Shown here piece by piece: positions 25,096 through 34,370 of a stretch of 42,975 bases of DNA (its first letter is position 1; each line of letters opens with the position of its first letter). Position numbers and translations under genes: made by a program. This DNA comes from an uncultured Colwellia sp. (GTDB lineage Bacteria; Pseudomonadota; Gammaproteobacteria; Enterobacterales; Alteromonadaceae). The notes beneath the pieces are model-generated. The model made no database searches, had not been told where the DNA came from, and saw nothing but the letters and a program-made list of their open reading frames with translations. The stretch is taken from positions 1-42,975 of the forward strand of contig CAJWBY010000016.1 in assembly GCA_913020705.1 (NCBI GenBank), written 5' to 3'.

Positions 25096-27924
25096 CTAAT
25101 TTCCTTGCTCGGTTATTGGCATAGTAAAACTAACTGACTGAGATGGATTACCTTCTAGCTTATCACGGTCAATAGCAGTTATTTGATAACAATAACTTTT
25201 ACCACTTTTAACGCTTGAATCTAAATAAACATCATTTGAGCTATCAACAGTCGCTAATTTACGAACACCACTACATGAACTAGAATTACTTCGATAGACT
25301 TGATAGCTACGTATATCAGTATTATTAGAGGGCTGCCAAAAAACCATTAAGCCTCCAACGTCTTCTTCGATTGACAGTCCAGAAACGGTGTTAGGAATAG
25401 CTTTAGTCTTTGCTTCAATCTCTTCAGATAATCGACCTATTACTGAAAATTTATTATATGTCGCAATTTTATAGCCATAATTTGTACCATCTTCTAAGCT
25501 AGTAAACAAACTTCCTTCATCGGTATATTGTGTTTTTGATATATTTGATATTTTTTCAATCTCTTCAAATTTACCCTTTTTATTATTTCTATAAATCACA
25601 TATCCTTCATTATCAGGATCATTTGTAGACTCCCATGATAAAGACACCTGTTTTACTTGGTTACTCTGTGCAACTATCCTACGGGGAGCTTCAGGTAATG
25701 CTTTAGTAGTTCCTGATACAACATTTGAAGCAGGCATTTCTAAAAATTCATCAAAGGCGCTTAATTTATATTCATACTTAACACCTTCTTTCATATTTTT
25801 ACTATCAAAGTCTCTATATCCACTTTGCCTAGGAGATATACTTTTTTGAATGAGTTGCCATCTGCTGCTGTTAGCTTCTTTACGGTATAGCTTATAGCCC
25901 TTTATGTGTTTAACACTATTCCACGCAAGACTAATGGTTCTAAGCATAAATTCTTGATCAACAAATAAGGTTATTGAAAGCGGGCTATCAACTTGTTGTA
26001 TCGCCGATGGTTTGCTTACTAGACCCTTTTGATCTGTAACTAATATCTTATAAGACGTTTCAGCATAGGCTTTAAGATCTTCATCTAGATAACTAGTGCC
26101 ACTGACATTTGCAATTTTTTTCCAAGTTTCATTATTCCATTTACGAAACAAGCTGTAATTATCAATATCAGGCTCTGAATTGGCTTCCCAAGTTAGACTT
26201 ATACTATCTTGTTGGGCGATTGCCTGAAAATTATTAACGGGCTCTGGTAATGGTTTCGTTTCACCATCTACAGCAAAGCTAACATTTCCGGTACTACCAA
26301 ATAAGTTTCTCGCTGCAATAGCATAAAAGTATTTCTCACCATCTTTCAAAGGTGTTGCACCTAATCCATCGACAAACTCATTGGTCATGTACCCATCAAC
26401 AAAAGCAATTTCAACAAGTAGATCGCCAGAGGACATTGAACCTGCTTTGCGGTATATAACATAACCGCTTACATCGTTGTCATCACTGGCCTGCCAAGTT
26501 AATCTGACACTTTTGACCATATTTGATTCAAGCTGCAGGTTTTCAGGTGGGCTTGGAAGATCTTTAGTTCGTACTAAAACATTGTTTGACTTGGTAGTTT
26601 CAGTAAATTCATCAAAAGCAGTAACGCTATATTGATATTGTTTACCATCTTGTAAACCTTGAGTATCAATTGTAGACAACCGAGATATATCAGAAGTTTC
26701 ATACACTAATTGCCAATCCGTTTTTTCTACTTCTTTTCTGTAAAGTTTATAGCCATTACCCAAATTGGCTTGTGTCCATGACAGCTCAGTTTTTCGCAAA
26801 GACTTACCTTCTTTAGCTTGTAACACTAAAGCGGGATGCGTTGTAACCGTTAATATATCAGAGCGTTTACTTTCACCAAGTTCGCTGTAGGCGGAAACAT
26901 AAATTTGGTAACCAGCATTAGCAGCAAAGTTCTTATTAAGTACTTGTGAATAATTTAACTGATTAGTTTTGGCAATTGAATGAACTTTCTTCCATTGCTG
27001 GTCATTTACTCTTTGATAAAAATTATAACCCACCACGCCCTTATTATTGAGCTGTGGTACCAAGTTAATTTTAATACCATGTAATAAATTATCCGAACCT
27101 AAAATAATGGGTGGTAATAAATTATCATCAACGATATTGCCAGTTGCCTTAGCACTGACAATTTGTTTCCCTTTGATCTCGTTTCCATTATCTAAAACTA
27201 GATCTAATCTATAGAATAATTCGCCTTGGGCATTGTCTTGGTATTGAGTTTCTTCAACACTGGTCACAAATTCAAACAAGCCATCTGCTGACTTGCCACG
27301 ATAAACATTCGTATAAAAAACAGGTACACCTTCGTTAATAGCCCAACTAAGAAACACGCCGGAGTCTTTAGCAATTGCGGAGATACTTTTAAAGTGCTCA
27401 ATTTCATTTTCCATTGAAGCAGAAGATACATTACTCAAATTATCTTCTGCTGCAGAGAAAATAGAGTTTTTAATATCTTCAGCTAATGTTGTTGCACGTT
27501 GTAATACATCACCACGTCCGGTATAACTTTCTTGCCAAGTATTAACGACTCGACCTCCAATGATATCAATCAAGTTAATATTCACCTTCATCGAGCTGCC
27601 CAATTTATCGACATCACCCGTTAAAATGAAGCTAACGCCCATTTCTTGGCCATACGCTATAACTAGATTAGTATCAGAAACTTGTGCTCCACCAATTCGG
27701 TGTAATACCGCTTCAATATCTCGTCGAGAAAGTACTGATATTTCCGAAGACTTCCCTAACTCTACTTCTAGAGAATAAAGTAAATCCGCATCGGCACCAA
27801 TAGCATCCATACTTATAGGTCTTAAGTTAAATAGCGCAATTGAATTAACACTTCCAGCAACAGCTGGTAGGCTAAAACAAAATAGAAAACTTAATAAAAC
27901 CAGTCTTTGTCGTAAAACATTCAT
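25096..27924 (-). CDS. Secreted protein with CsgG/FlgO-like N-terminus and about eight fibronectin-III repeats
   Basis: A 942-residue exported protein (signal peptide ending AVAG, about residue 24). Residues 25-165 resemble the CsgG/FlgO-type fold: SIALFNL, then a sensitive ISVLSRRDIEAVL block, GVSFILTGDV and a final strand. From about 180 to the end I count eight FN3-like modules. Each has the pattern L.W near its start, Y.(I/L)YR in the middle, and (G/A)..Y.Y.(I/V)(T/S)A near its end. There is no C-terminal sorting signal or membrane helix. FN3 arrays usually mediate protein or glycan contacts. It is third in the leftward operon, 16 bases after the CsgG lipoprotein gene. Confidence 0.85.
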   Translation of the reverse strand: MNVLRQRLVLLSFLFCFSLPAVAGSVNSIALFNLRPISMDAIGADADLLYSLEVELGKSSEISVLSRRDIEAVLHRIGGAQVSDTNLVIAYGQEMGVSFILTGDVDKLGSSMKVNINLIDIIGGRVVNTWQESYTGRGDVLQRATTLAEDIKNSIFSAAEDNLSNVSSASMENEIEHFKSISAIAKDSGVFLSWAINEGVPVFYTNVYRGKSADGLFEFVTSVEETQYQDNAQGELFYRLDLVLDNGNEIKGKQIVSAKATGNIVDDNLLPPIILGSDNLLHGIKINLVPQLNNKGVVGYNFYQRVNDQQWKKVHSIAKTNQLNYSQVLNKNFAANAGYQIYVSAYSELGESKRSDILTVTTHPALVLQAKEGKSLRKTELSWTQANLGNGYKLYRKEVEKTDWQLVYETSDISRLSTIDTQGLQDGKQYQYSVTAFDEFTETTKSNNVLVRTKDLPSPPENLQLESNMVKSVRLTWQASDDNDVSGYVIYRKAGSMSSGDLLVEIAFVDGYMTNEFVDGLGATPLKDGEKYFYAIAARNLFGSTGNVSFAVDGETKPLPEPVNNFQAIAQQDSISLTWEANSEPDIDNYSLFRKWNNETWKKIANVSGTSYLDEDLKAYAETSYKILVTDQKGLVSKPSAIQQVDSPLSITLFVDQEFMLRTISLAWNSVKHIKGYKLYRKEANSSRWQLIQKSISPRQSGYRDFDSKNMKEGVKYEYKLSAFDEFLEMPASNVVSGTTKALPEAPRRIVAQSNQVKQVSLSWESTNDPDNEGYVIYRNNKKGKFEEIEKISNISKTQYTDEGSLFTSLEDGTNYGYKIATYNKFSVIGRLSEEIEAKTKAIPNTVSGLSIEEDVGGLMVFWQPSNNTDIRSYQVYRSNSSSCSGVRKLATVDSSNDVYLDSSVKSGKSYCYQITAIDRDKLEGNPSQSVSFTMPITEQGN

Positions 27925-27940
27925 ACTTTAAACCTATAGC

Positions 27941-29947
27941 TTATCTAAAAGCATGTTCATTTATAATAGTTTCTAAGTATTTATTCGCTTGTGTTGTGAT
28001 GGGTGAGTTGACTACCGATTTCAATTTTTCATCAAAAATAGCATTCACAAATTGTTCAACAGCGTTTAAGTTTTCTTTACGTCGTAAATATAGCCCTTCG
28101 CCATCTTCAAAATATTTTTTCTCTAGATTTCGTAACGGCTGTAAAACACCACGAGATAATTCTTCAACAACTTCAGAAGCCATATGTTGTAACAACTCAG
28201 TGTCTGTTGAAATTTCTAATGGATCAAATATTACATTAGCATCTTTAATTCCTTCATTAGAGCTATCTTCAACTACCTTTTGACGTTTGATCGTTTCAAC
28301 GCGCTTATTAGCACCAGTAGCAAAATCAACTATTTTGAAAGATAGTTGAAAGAAACCAACTTTCTTCATATTGGTCACTTTATACTCTTTTTCTTCATAT
28401 TTAGGAACCATGATTTTAGCTGGAGGAGCCGATCGTAATTCATCTTTTGAAGGTTTAGGGTTCATTGCTCTCCAATTCAAGTAATCGATGTTATCTGAAA
28501 TTTCTTCACCAACACTATATCGAACTGTTTTAGAGCTAATAGATTCACTAGTATCTACTTTATAAAGAAGTACGCTTCCCATGATAGCTGTATCAATACC
28601 ATATAATCGTCCCATCTCTTGAGCACTTGACTCGGATACAACGCCAATTTGGCCAAGTTTCATTTCTTCTAAAATTGATTTTAAATTTTCACGTTCTAAA
28701 ATAATAATATCTTTAGATGCGCTATTAAATAAATTTGCAATTAAGTTGTTTGCGACTAAAACACCGGCATCTTGGCCGTAAGAAGGGCTTTTAAAATCAA
28801 ATACAGCGATTTGTTTTCTAATACGAACGGTTATGCTGTCTTCTATCTCTTTTATTTTTTGAAATAAATCAGGGTAATAAGGATTAAAATCTTTGATTCT
28901 ATTTAACAAGTACCAAGAAGATCCATATTTCCCTCGCTCAGCTAACTCTTCTGCGGTTACATCTATTTTATCAGATAATGATGCTTTTAACGCCGACAAT
29001 GTTTTGTTATCTTTGCCGTCATTTACTACTTCAGCTTCTTGAAAACTGGCTATACTTTTTGCCAAATAACCTTTAACCATTAACTGACGGGCTTCACTAA
29101 TAAGAGTTGATGTCCATTTGTCTTTAGCAGCCTCCATCTCTTCAACGCAATATGCGTTGCTCGATTCATAACTAAGCACTTTTTTACATGCACTATAAAC
29201 TGTTGCCCAATCGGACTTTACTGCTGCGGTCTGAGCAAGGCTAATAAAGAACTCTTTATTATTTTTTTTGTTAGTTAATGATATTAATTGCTTAGCTTTA
29301 GGATTATTACTATTAACAGTAATTGCCTTTCGGGCAAACGCTAAAGTACTTACAAAGTCATTTACACGATAAGCATCATTAGCTTTCTGCAAATAAAAGC
29401 GACTACCTGAAATTTTAATTTTTTGACTAAGTTGAGAACTATCTTCGTAATTAGGAAATAGCTGGGTTAATTTACTCACAGCAAACTTTGCTTTTATCCA
29501 TTCCTGGCTTGCTATATTCGATTCAACCGTTGTATATAGAGCTTTAACTTTTACTTGTAACGCTTCTTGCTTACTAGCAATTAAAGCTTCGGCCCCTTCA
29601 TAAGAACTATGTCTAGATAGTATAGACTTTGCCTTATTTAATGTTTCGTTAGCACTATCAAGGTTAGCCTTGTTTAATGTTCCGTCGTTTAAGGTTTTGT
29701 TCAATTTTGTAATTAATTGAACGACCGCTTTTTGGCGTGCCTCAGTGAGCATTGCCGCATATTGTCTATTTTCTGGATCATTTTTTACTGCCTGTTCCAA
29801 ATAGGCTACAGCTTCAACATATTTGTGAGACGACATCAACTGTTGCGAAATATTGAATTCATTACTGTTTACTTTCTTTTCAGTTGTGCCACAAGCAGAT
29901 AAAACGCCTAATGCTACTGACAGAACGAGTACTTTTTTATTTAACAT
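27941..29947 (-). CDS. TPR-like and CsgG-domain outer-membrane lipoprotein
   Basis: A 668-residue lipoprotein (lipobox LSAC, C19; the next residue Gly favours outer-membrane sorting). Residues 30-370 are helical tetratricopeptide-like repeats (SHKYVEAVAYLEQAVKNDPE is a clear one). From about 378 a CsgG-type domain begins with IRKQIAVFDF. It continues through LVANNLIANLF, DIIILERENLKSILEEMKLG and YGIDTAIMGSVLLY, and finishes near 580 with FQLSFKIVDFATG. CsgG is the curli-export pore lipoprotein; FlgO-like flagellar proteins share the fold. Whether this one forms a pore is unknown. It lies 8 bases after the FlgT-like gene. Confidence 0.85.
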   Translation of the reverse strand: MLNKKVLVLSVALGVLSACGTTEKKVNSNEFNISQQLMSSHKYVEAVAYLEQAVKNDPENRQYAAMLTEARQKAVVQLITKLNKTLNDGTLNKANLDSANETLNKAKSILSRHSSYEGAEALIASKQEALQVKVKALYTTVESNIASQEWIKAKFAVSKLTQLFPNYEDSSQLSQKIKISGSRFYLQKANDAYRVNDFVSTLAFARKAITVNSNNPKAKQLISLTNKKNNKEFFISLAQTAAVKSDWATVYSACKKVLSYESSNAYCVEEMEAAKDKWTSTLISEARQLMVKGYLAKSIASFQEAEVVNDGKDNKTLSALKASLSDKIDVTAEELAERGKYGSSWYLLNRIKDFNPYYPDLFQKIKEIEDSITVRIRKQIAVFDFKSPSYGQDAGVLVANNLIANLFNSASKDIIILERENLKSILEEMKLGQIGVVSESSAQEMGRLYGIDTAIMGSVLLYKVDTSESISSKTVRYSVGEEISDNIDYLNWRAMNPKPSKDELRSAPPAKIMVPKYEEKEYKVTNMKKVGFFQLSFKIVDFATGANKRVETIKRQKVVEDSSNEGIKDANVIFDPLEISTDTELLQHMASEVVEELSRGVLQPLRNLEKKYFEDGEGLYLRRKENLNAVEQFVNAIFDEKLKSVVNSPITTQANKYLETIINEHAFR

Positions 29948-29955
29948 TATTATTC

Positions 29956-31059
29956 CTAATTTATTCTTAATGTAACATGATTAGCATTAACACTAATTAA
30001 TTCGAGTTGATATTCTGATTTTAATGGCCCAGCAAATACTTCGTCATACAATTGCTCAGGCCAACCTTTATACTTAAGTAAAAATTGACTTTTTTCTTGA
30101 GAAAACTCAATTAACTCAACATCTAATAAGCCTGAAACGCTTTGTTTCAATGAACGAGAAAAAGATTTAGCTTGTTCAAAATTGTTCAATTGTTTTACAT
30201 CTAGATAGATAGAACGGGCAATATATTGTTCTTCTTGCCAAAAATCTAAAATTTCGTTTTTTAAACCTCGCCAAGCTTTCCTTACTAATTTATTAGAAAG
30301 TTGCTGTGTTATTTTACCTAGATTACTTCCTGCTTTTGAGGCGTTTTGAGTCCTAGTAGCGATAACCTGACCATCATCAGTTCTTGTTACATTAGTAACT
30401 AAAGACAAATTGTTAGAAGCAATACTGATCCCTTGATAGTCACTTTTATTTGTCTGTAAATCAGCATTAATTTCTAATACAAATCCTGTTTTCACTTTTT
30501 TTGAATCATCAAAAACCTCAAAACCATTCTGATTTAGTTTGGTGATAAATAAGGATTTCAAGCTACTGCCAAGGCTAGCATTATTTGAGTTAACGTTTAA
30601 AGTAATACGAGGCTTACGACTCCAGCCATTTACTTTTAAAATTTCTTTTATATCAACGAGTAATTCTTGAACATCAACATTGGCTTCAATTTCAACTTCA
30701 TATGCACCGAAGTCATTTACACCTTCAGATAGAACAGTGTAAGCAGATATATTACCTGAAGAGGAACTATAAATTTTGTCTTGGGCGATAACAAAGTCGG
30801 TAACTGTAGAGCGAGATTGAACAAAAGCTCCTGCAACTTGCTCTACTGCAGCACGTTTAGCATTATTAAGCGCTATTGATCGAGTTTTAGCTTTTTTCCC
30901 TTCAACTATGTCACTAATACCCTTTGCTGTGACAACTTTCGCGTGAGAATTTACTGAAATTAATAATAGAATGAAAAAGGATAAAAACACCGTTTTCCCG
31001 AAAAGGATAGATTTTTGAAGCATAATTTCCCTTGCATTTGCAATTAATATTTGAAGCAT
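29956..31059 (-). CDS. FlgT-N/LPP20-like exported protein
   Basis: A periplasmic protein of 367 residues, or 355 from the second start at 31023. After the signal peptide (ending NSHA), residues about 42-135 have the FlgT N-terminal/LPP20 pattern: VVTAKGISDIVEGKKAKTRS, then ALNNAKRAAVEQVAGAFV, S.STVTDF, and a closing strand YEVEIEANVDV. The remaining 230 residues resemble the middle region of flagellar FlgT in length only. A 36-base tandem duplication covers the start, so two ATGs (31059 and 31023) each have their own AAGGGAA ribosome site. The shorter form has the more usual signal peptide. It is the first gene of the leftward operon. Confidence 0.82.
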   Translation of the reverse strand: MLQILIANAREIMLQKSILFGKTVFLSFFILLLISVNSHAKVVTAKGISDIVEGKKAKTRSIALNNAKRAAVEQVAGAFVQSRSTVTDFVIAQDKIYSSSSGNISAYTVLSEGVNDFGAYEVEIEANVDVQELLVDIKEILKVNGWSRKPRITLNVNSNNASLGSSLKSLFITKLNQNGFEVFDDSKKVKTGFVLEINADLQTNKSDYQGISIASNNLSLVTNVTRTDDGQVIATRTQNASKAGSNLGKITQQLSNKLVRKAWRGLKNEILDFWQEEQYIARSIYLDVKQLNNFEQAKSFSRSLKQSVSGLLDVELIEFSQEKSQFLLKYKGWPEQLYDEVFAGPLKSEYQLELISVNANHVTLRIN

Positions 31060-31085
31060 GATTTCCCTTGCGTTTGCAATTAACG
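31014..31085. repeat. 36-base tandem direct repeat over a start codon
   Basis: Copies at 31014-31049 and 31050-31085 differ at only a few positions. Each contains, on the minus strand, AAGGGAA and an ATG followed by CTTCAA. The unit is exactly 12 codons, so both starts are in frame for the FlgT-like gene. Confidence 0.92.
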
Positions 31086-31246
31086 TTCTATGGACAAAAG
31101 TCCAATAAAAAGAATAGTGAAATCTTTCTAATAAAATATTACACTATTTTACATATTGTTCAATTGTCGCATAAGATTAATAATAACTAAAATTTAATTA
31201 TATTTGATGTTACAAAATTTAGCCAAGTTATAAAGGATACTTATTT

Positions 31247-31702
31247 ATGAGAAATATCTCATTAAATCGCATTGCACTTATATTATTGATCACTAACTTT
31301 ACACTTTTCCCTGTATTGGCCGAGGAGCATAAAGGTCTACTTACAGCGAAGGGTTTTGGTACCGTGGACATAGAAAAAACCATCAGTAATTTTCAAGCTA
31401 AGATGATGGCCAAGCGTGCAGCATCACTTGATGCTCAGAGACAGTTAACAGAAATAGTTCAAGGTGTTCAACTAAGCTCTGGCACTTCAGTTGAAGATTT
31501 TGAAGTTACTAAAGATATTATAGCAACGAGAGTGAGAGGCTTAATAAAAGGCGCTTTTATTTTAAACGAATCGGTAAAGCCTGATGAAGGTACGTTTGTT
31601 GCCGAAGTTACTTTAGCGATTTGTTCAACCAATGAATCTGAAATTTGTAGTAAACGAGATTCGATTAAATTAATAAGTGAAAGTATCAGTGAAAAAAATT
31701 AG
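31247..31702 (+). CDS. LPP20/FlgP-like exported protein, 151 residues
   Basis: A small periplasmic protein with signal peptide (to about LAEE, residue 25) and a single LPP20/FlgP-like domain. Key blocks are LLTAKGFGTVD, AKRAASLDAQRQLTEIVQGV, SSGTSVEDF and VRGLIKGA. FlgP of Vibrio has the same RA..LDAYR.L.E..G...S..T.V pattern and forms an outer-membrane ring. It lacks a lipobox cysteine, so unlike FlgP it is not lipidated. It opens the rightward operon and its end overlaps the transglycosylase start. Confidence 0.82.
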   Translation: MRNISLNRIALILLITNFTLFPVLAEEHKGLLTAKGFGTVDIEKTISNFQAKMMAKRAASLDAQRQLTEIVQGVQLSSGTSVEDFEVTKDIIATRVRGLIKGAFILNESVKPDEGTFVAEVTLAICSTNESEICSKRDSIKLISESISEKN

Positions 31703-33119
31703 TTTCTCACTTACAGTAATCAGCACATTACTGCTATTTAGTTCAAACCTTGTTGCAAAAAATCTGCAAGAGCAAAGTTTTGACAACATAGACAGAATGC
31801 TCGATCAACAATTCAAACAAAAAAACAACGAAATTGACAGTTTATATAATGCTTATAATGACGCGATAAATGACGCATTTAATGGCATAACTAAAAAAAT
31901 CGAAGTTAAATGGCCAAGTAATGTCAAACTGCCAACTAAAAGTACCTGGGTTGGTTATAGTAAAAACTTGCAAACCCGCTCAATCGTAGATTATCAAGCG
32001 GGAGAGCTTGTTATAGAAACGCTGGTTACTAATAACGATTTGGGCAAAGCAACACTTGAACTTGAAGCAATGGCAGAGCAATTAACGGCTCCAACCTCGA
32101 AATCGATAGATGAACTGGATATCGTTGCTCAAGAAGTAAATAAAAACTTAAGTAAAAAAGGTATAAAACCCGCTTTACAGCCGTTGAAAGATGATAATAT
32201 TTTAAAGGAATTACTCCCGAAAAAAGAGTTATTGAAAGCGGCAACAGTAAATATAGATGAAGTCAAAAAAACAGTACAATTAACCACCCCAATTACAACT
32301 GAAGAAAGTGTAGCATCTATAGTTCCCCCATCTTCTACTGCAATAATTCCTGAAATCGTTACCGTTCCAGCGATAATACCTATTCCACCTCTTCCTGTTA
32401 TCCCGACTATTACAGTTAAAAATGAATTACAAAGCCAAGAGACCTTAAAAGCTTCAGTTGCTAAACCACTCAAAAATACAGAACCAGCAATTAAATTAGA
32501 CTTAGTAAAAACCGCTGAAGGTTCAGTCTTAAAAATGACGGTCAAATTTGTAAATAACTATCAAAAAGTGTTATTAGCTAATAATTTTGATGACGTAAAG
32601 AAATTTTCTAAGAAATATGATGTCGATATTTCAGTGATTTTAGCCATCATTGAAACAGAATCTAGTTATAATCCAAGAGCAATTTCACGTGTTCCAGCTT
32701 TTGGTTTAATGCAACTCGTTCCAAAAACTGCTGGAATAGATGCTCATAATTATGTGCATGGTCAAAAGAAAGTATTATCCCCTGATTATTTGTTTGATGA
32801 AACGAATAATTTACAACTAGGGACTGCCTATTTTAAATTATTAAAAAGTCGATATTTAAGAAAAATTGATGATCCCCAATCACGTTTTTATTGTGCTGTA
32901 TCTAGTTATAATACAGGTGTTGGAAATTTAGCTAAAACCTTCACAGGTAAAAAAAACTTATCTAAAGCGGCTAAGATAATCAATACAATGACGGCAGAAG
33001 AAGTTTATCAGTATTTACTTGTAAACTTACCTGCAGAAGAAACTCGAAATTATCTCAAAAAAATAGTCAAGCGTAGAGCTAAATACATACATTTTGATAA
33101 CGAAACAAAGGGAATTTAA
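31689..33119 (+). CDS. MltC-like lytic murein transglycosylase
   Basis: A periplasmic peptidoglycan lytic transglycosylase of 476 residues. The N-terminal part (30-130) resembles the DUF3393 domain of MltC (WVGYSKNLQTRSIVDYQAGE). A Pro/Ile-rich linker follows (about 210-245), then the SLT catalytic domain. The catalytic Glu is E324 in ETESSYNPRA, followed by GLMQLVPKTAG and SSYNTGVGN. E. coli MltC is a lipoprotein; here the signal (MKKISFSLTVISTLLLFSSN region) has no lipobox cysteine, so the enzyme should be soluble in the periplasm. GTG 31689 is chosen over GTG 31677 for its better purine-rich spacing; it overlaps the previous gene by 14 bases. Its role may be opening the wall for the surrounding envelope proteins. 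Confidence 0.88.
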   Translation: MKKISFSLTVISTLLLFSSNLVAKNLQEQSFDNIDRMLDQQFKQKNNEIDSLYNAYNDAINDAFNGITKKIEVKWPSNVKLPTKSTWVGYSKNLQTRSIVDYQAGELVIETLVTNNDLGKATLELEAMAEQLTAPTSKSIDELDIVAQEVNKNLSKKGIKPALQPLKDDNILKELLPKKELLKAATVNIDEVKKTVQLTTPITTEESVASIVPPSSTAIIPEIVTVPAIIPIPPLPVIPTITVKNELQSQETLKASVAKPLKNTEPAIKLDLVKTAEGSVLKMTVKFVNNYQKVLLANNFDDVKKFSKKYDVDISVILAIIETESSYNPRAISRVPAFGLMQLVPKTAGIDAHNYVHGQKKVLSPDYLFDETNNLQLGTAYFKLLKSRYLRKIDDPQSRFYCAVSSYNTGVGNLAKTFTGKKNLSKAAKIINTMTAEEVYQYLLVNLPAEETRNYLKKIVKRRAKYIHFDNETKGI

Positions 33120-33121
33120 TC

Positions 33122-34153
33122 ATGGTAAAATATCTAATCGTATATTCATTAATATCATTCATGTTGAGCAGTTTTTCCGTATTAGCAGAAGATGTCATCC
33201 AAGGGACTGATACGGGTGGTATTAATTGGTCTAAAGGTACTATATTTGCTAGTGGTTATGGCGTTGCTTCAGATAACACACCAAACCGTAAAAAGCGATT
33301 GATGGCTCGAAGAGCTGCACAAGTCGATGCATATAGAAATTTGGCAGAAATTATATCTGGTGTACAAGTGAGTTCTGAAACTACCGTTTTAGACTTAGAA
33401 GCTACATCAGATATTATTCGTACTAAATTGAACACCTTAATTAGAGGCGCATTGGTCACCAAAGATATTTACCAAAATGAAATAGCTCAAGTAGTTGTTG
33501 AAGTGAAAATGGATGGTTCTTTTATTGAATCCATTTCTCAACATGCGACCAGTGATCATAGTTCAATTTTCATAGAATCAAATACAGTAAATACTAAATT
33601 CTCAGATCAATATTATCTAGAAGCATTAACGTCTTTATTTTCTCCAAAAAACTGGCAATTTATAAGTAAAGCACATGCTGCAACTCCGCCAGCAGCAGAA
33701 ACGACTGTATCTTTATTACGAGAAATACAAACAAAATTACATAAACTTCCTAAAAAAGAACTTTTGCAATATGTTGAAGCTAAAATAGATAGCCTTGAAA
33801 ACATCAACAATATTTCAGGCTTGCTAATTGATGCGCAAGGTATTGACCAGTTTGAACTAGCGACTATACCGAGAATACGCACACAAGATGGCAAAGTAAT
33901 TTATCCTACTAAAGAAATGCTCAATAGTAATAATATTAGAAAGCGCCCTGTTTCATATGATCTAGATCTTCGAGATGCTATTAACGATAGGCGAATTGGT
34001 TACACTCCTTATGTTGTGAAAGCAATTGGGACTTATAAATCAAAAAATTCAGATCTAATTGTTTCTGATGATGTAGCATTATTTATTAAAAATAATTTAG
34101 ACCTTGCTAAAACGATGGATGAAGGTCGTGTAATGATTGTTGTTTCGCCATAA
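33122..34153 (+). CDS. LPP20/FlgP-like exported protein, 343 residues
   Basis: A periplasmic protein with a signal peptide ending VLAE (about residue 22). Residues 35-140 form an LPP20/FlgP-like domain: IFASGYGVASD, MARRAAQVDAYRNLAEIISG, SETTVLDL and LNTLIRGALV. A linker with HAATPPAAE leads to a helical stretch and then a C-terminal domain (about 225-343) starting SGLLIDAQGI. The C-terminal domain is shared with the protein at 36257-37210, so the two are paralogues. It starts 2 bases after the transglycosylase stop, clearly the same operon. Confidence 0.82.
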   Translation: MVKYLIVYSLISFMLSSFSVLAEDVIQGTDTGGINWSKGTIFASGYGVASDNTPNRKKRLMARRAAQVDAYRNLAEIISGVQVSSETTVLDLEATSDIIRTKLNTLIRGALVTKDIYQNEIAQVVVEVKMDGSFIESISQHATSDHSSIFIESNTVNTKFSDQYYLEALTSLFSPKNWQFISKAHAATPPAAETTVSLLREIQTKLHKLPKKELLQYVEAKIDSLENINNISGLLIDAQGIDQFELATIPRIRTQDGKVIYPTKEMLNSNNIRKRPVSYDLDLRDAINDRRIGYTPYVVKAIGTYKSKNSDLIVSDDVALFIKNNLDLAKTMDEGRVMIVVSP

Positions 34154-34370
34154 AAATTCATTTATAAAATTACAGAAAATATCATAAACTCATTAAGCTG
34201 ATTAATGATAATGTTATAAAATAGAAACGTAGAGTGCATAGATAATTATTTTTATCTAAATTTTTGAATAATAATCAATAAGTAAAAGGGTTGGTCAAAT
34301 AAAATTCCAGAGTATACGAATAATAAATCAACACGGAATTTAAATAAGCCTAATCACAAAGGAGAAGTGA

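Noticed and set aside
24736..31059. Reading of the leftward operon as a curli (csg) system
   Set aside because: No CsgA/CsgB-type repeat subunit or CsgE/CsgF-like gene is present; only the CsgG fold is shared.
32129..32545. 138-codon minus-strand frame inside the transglycosylase gene
   Set aside because: Antisense to the Pro/Ile-rich linker; low-complexity coding on the plus strand keeps this frame open by chance.
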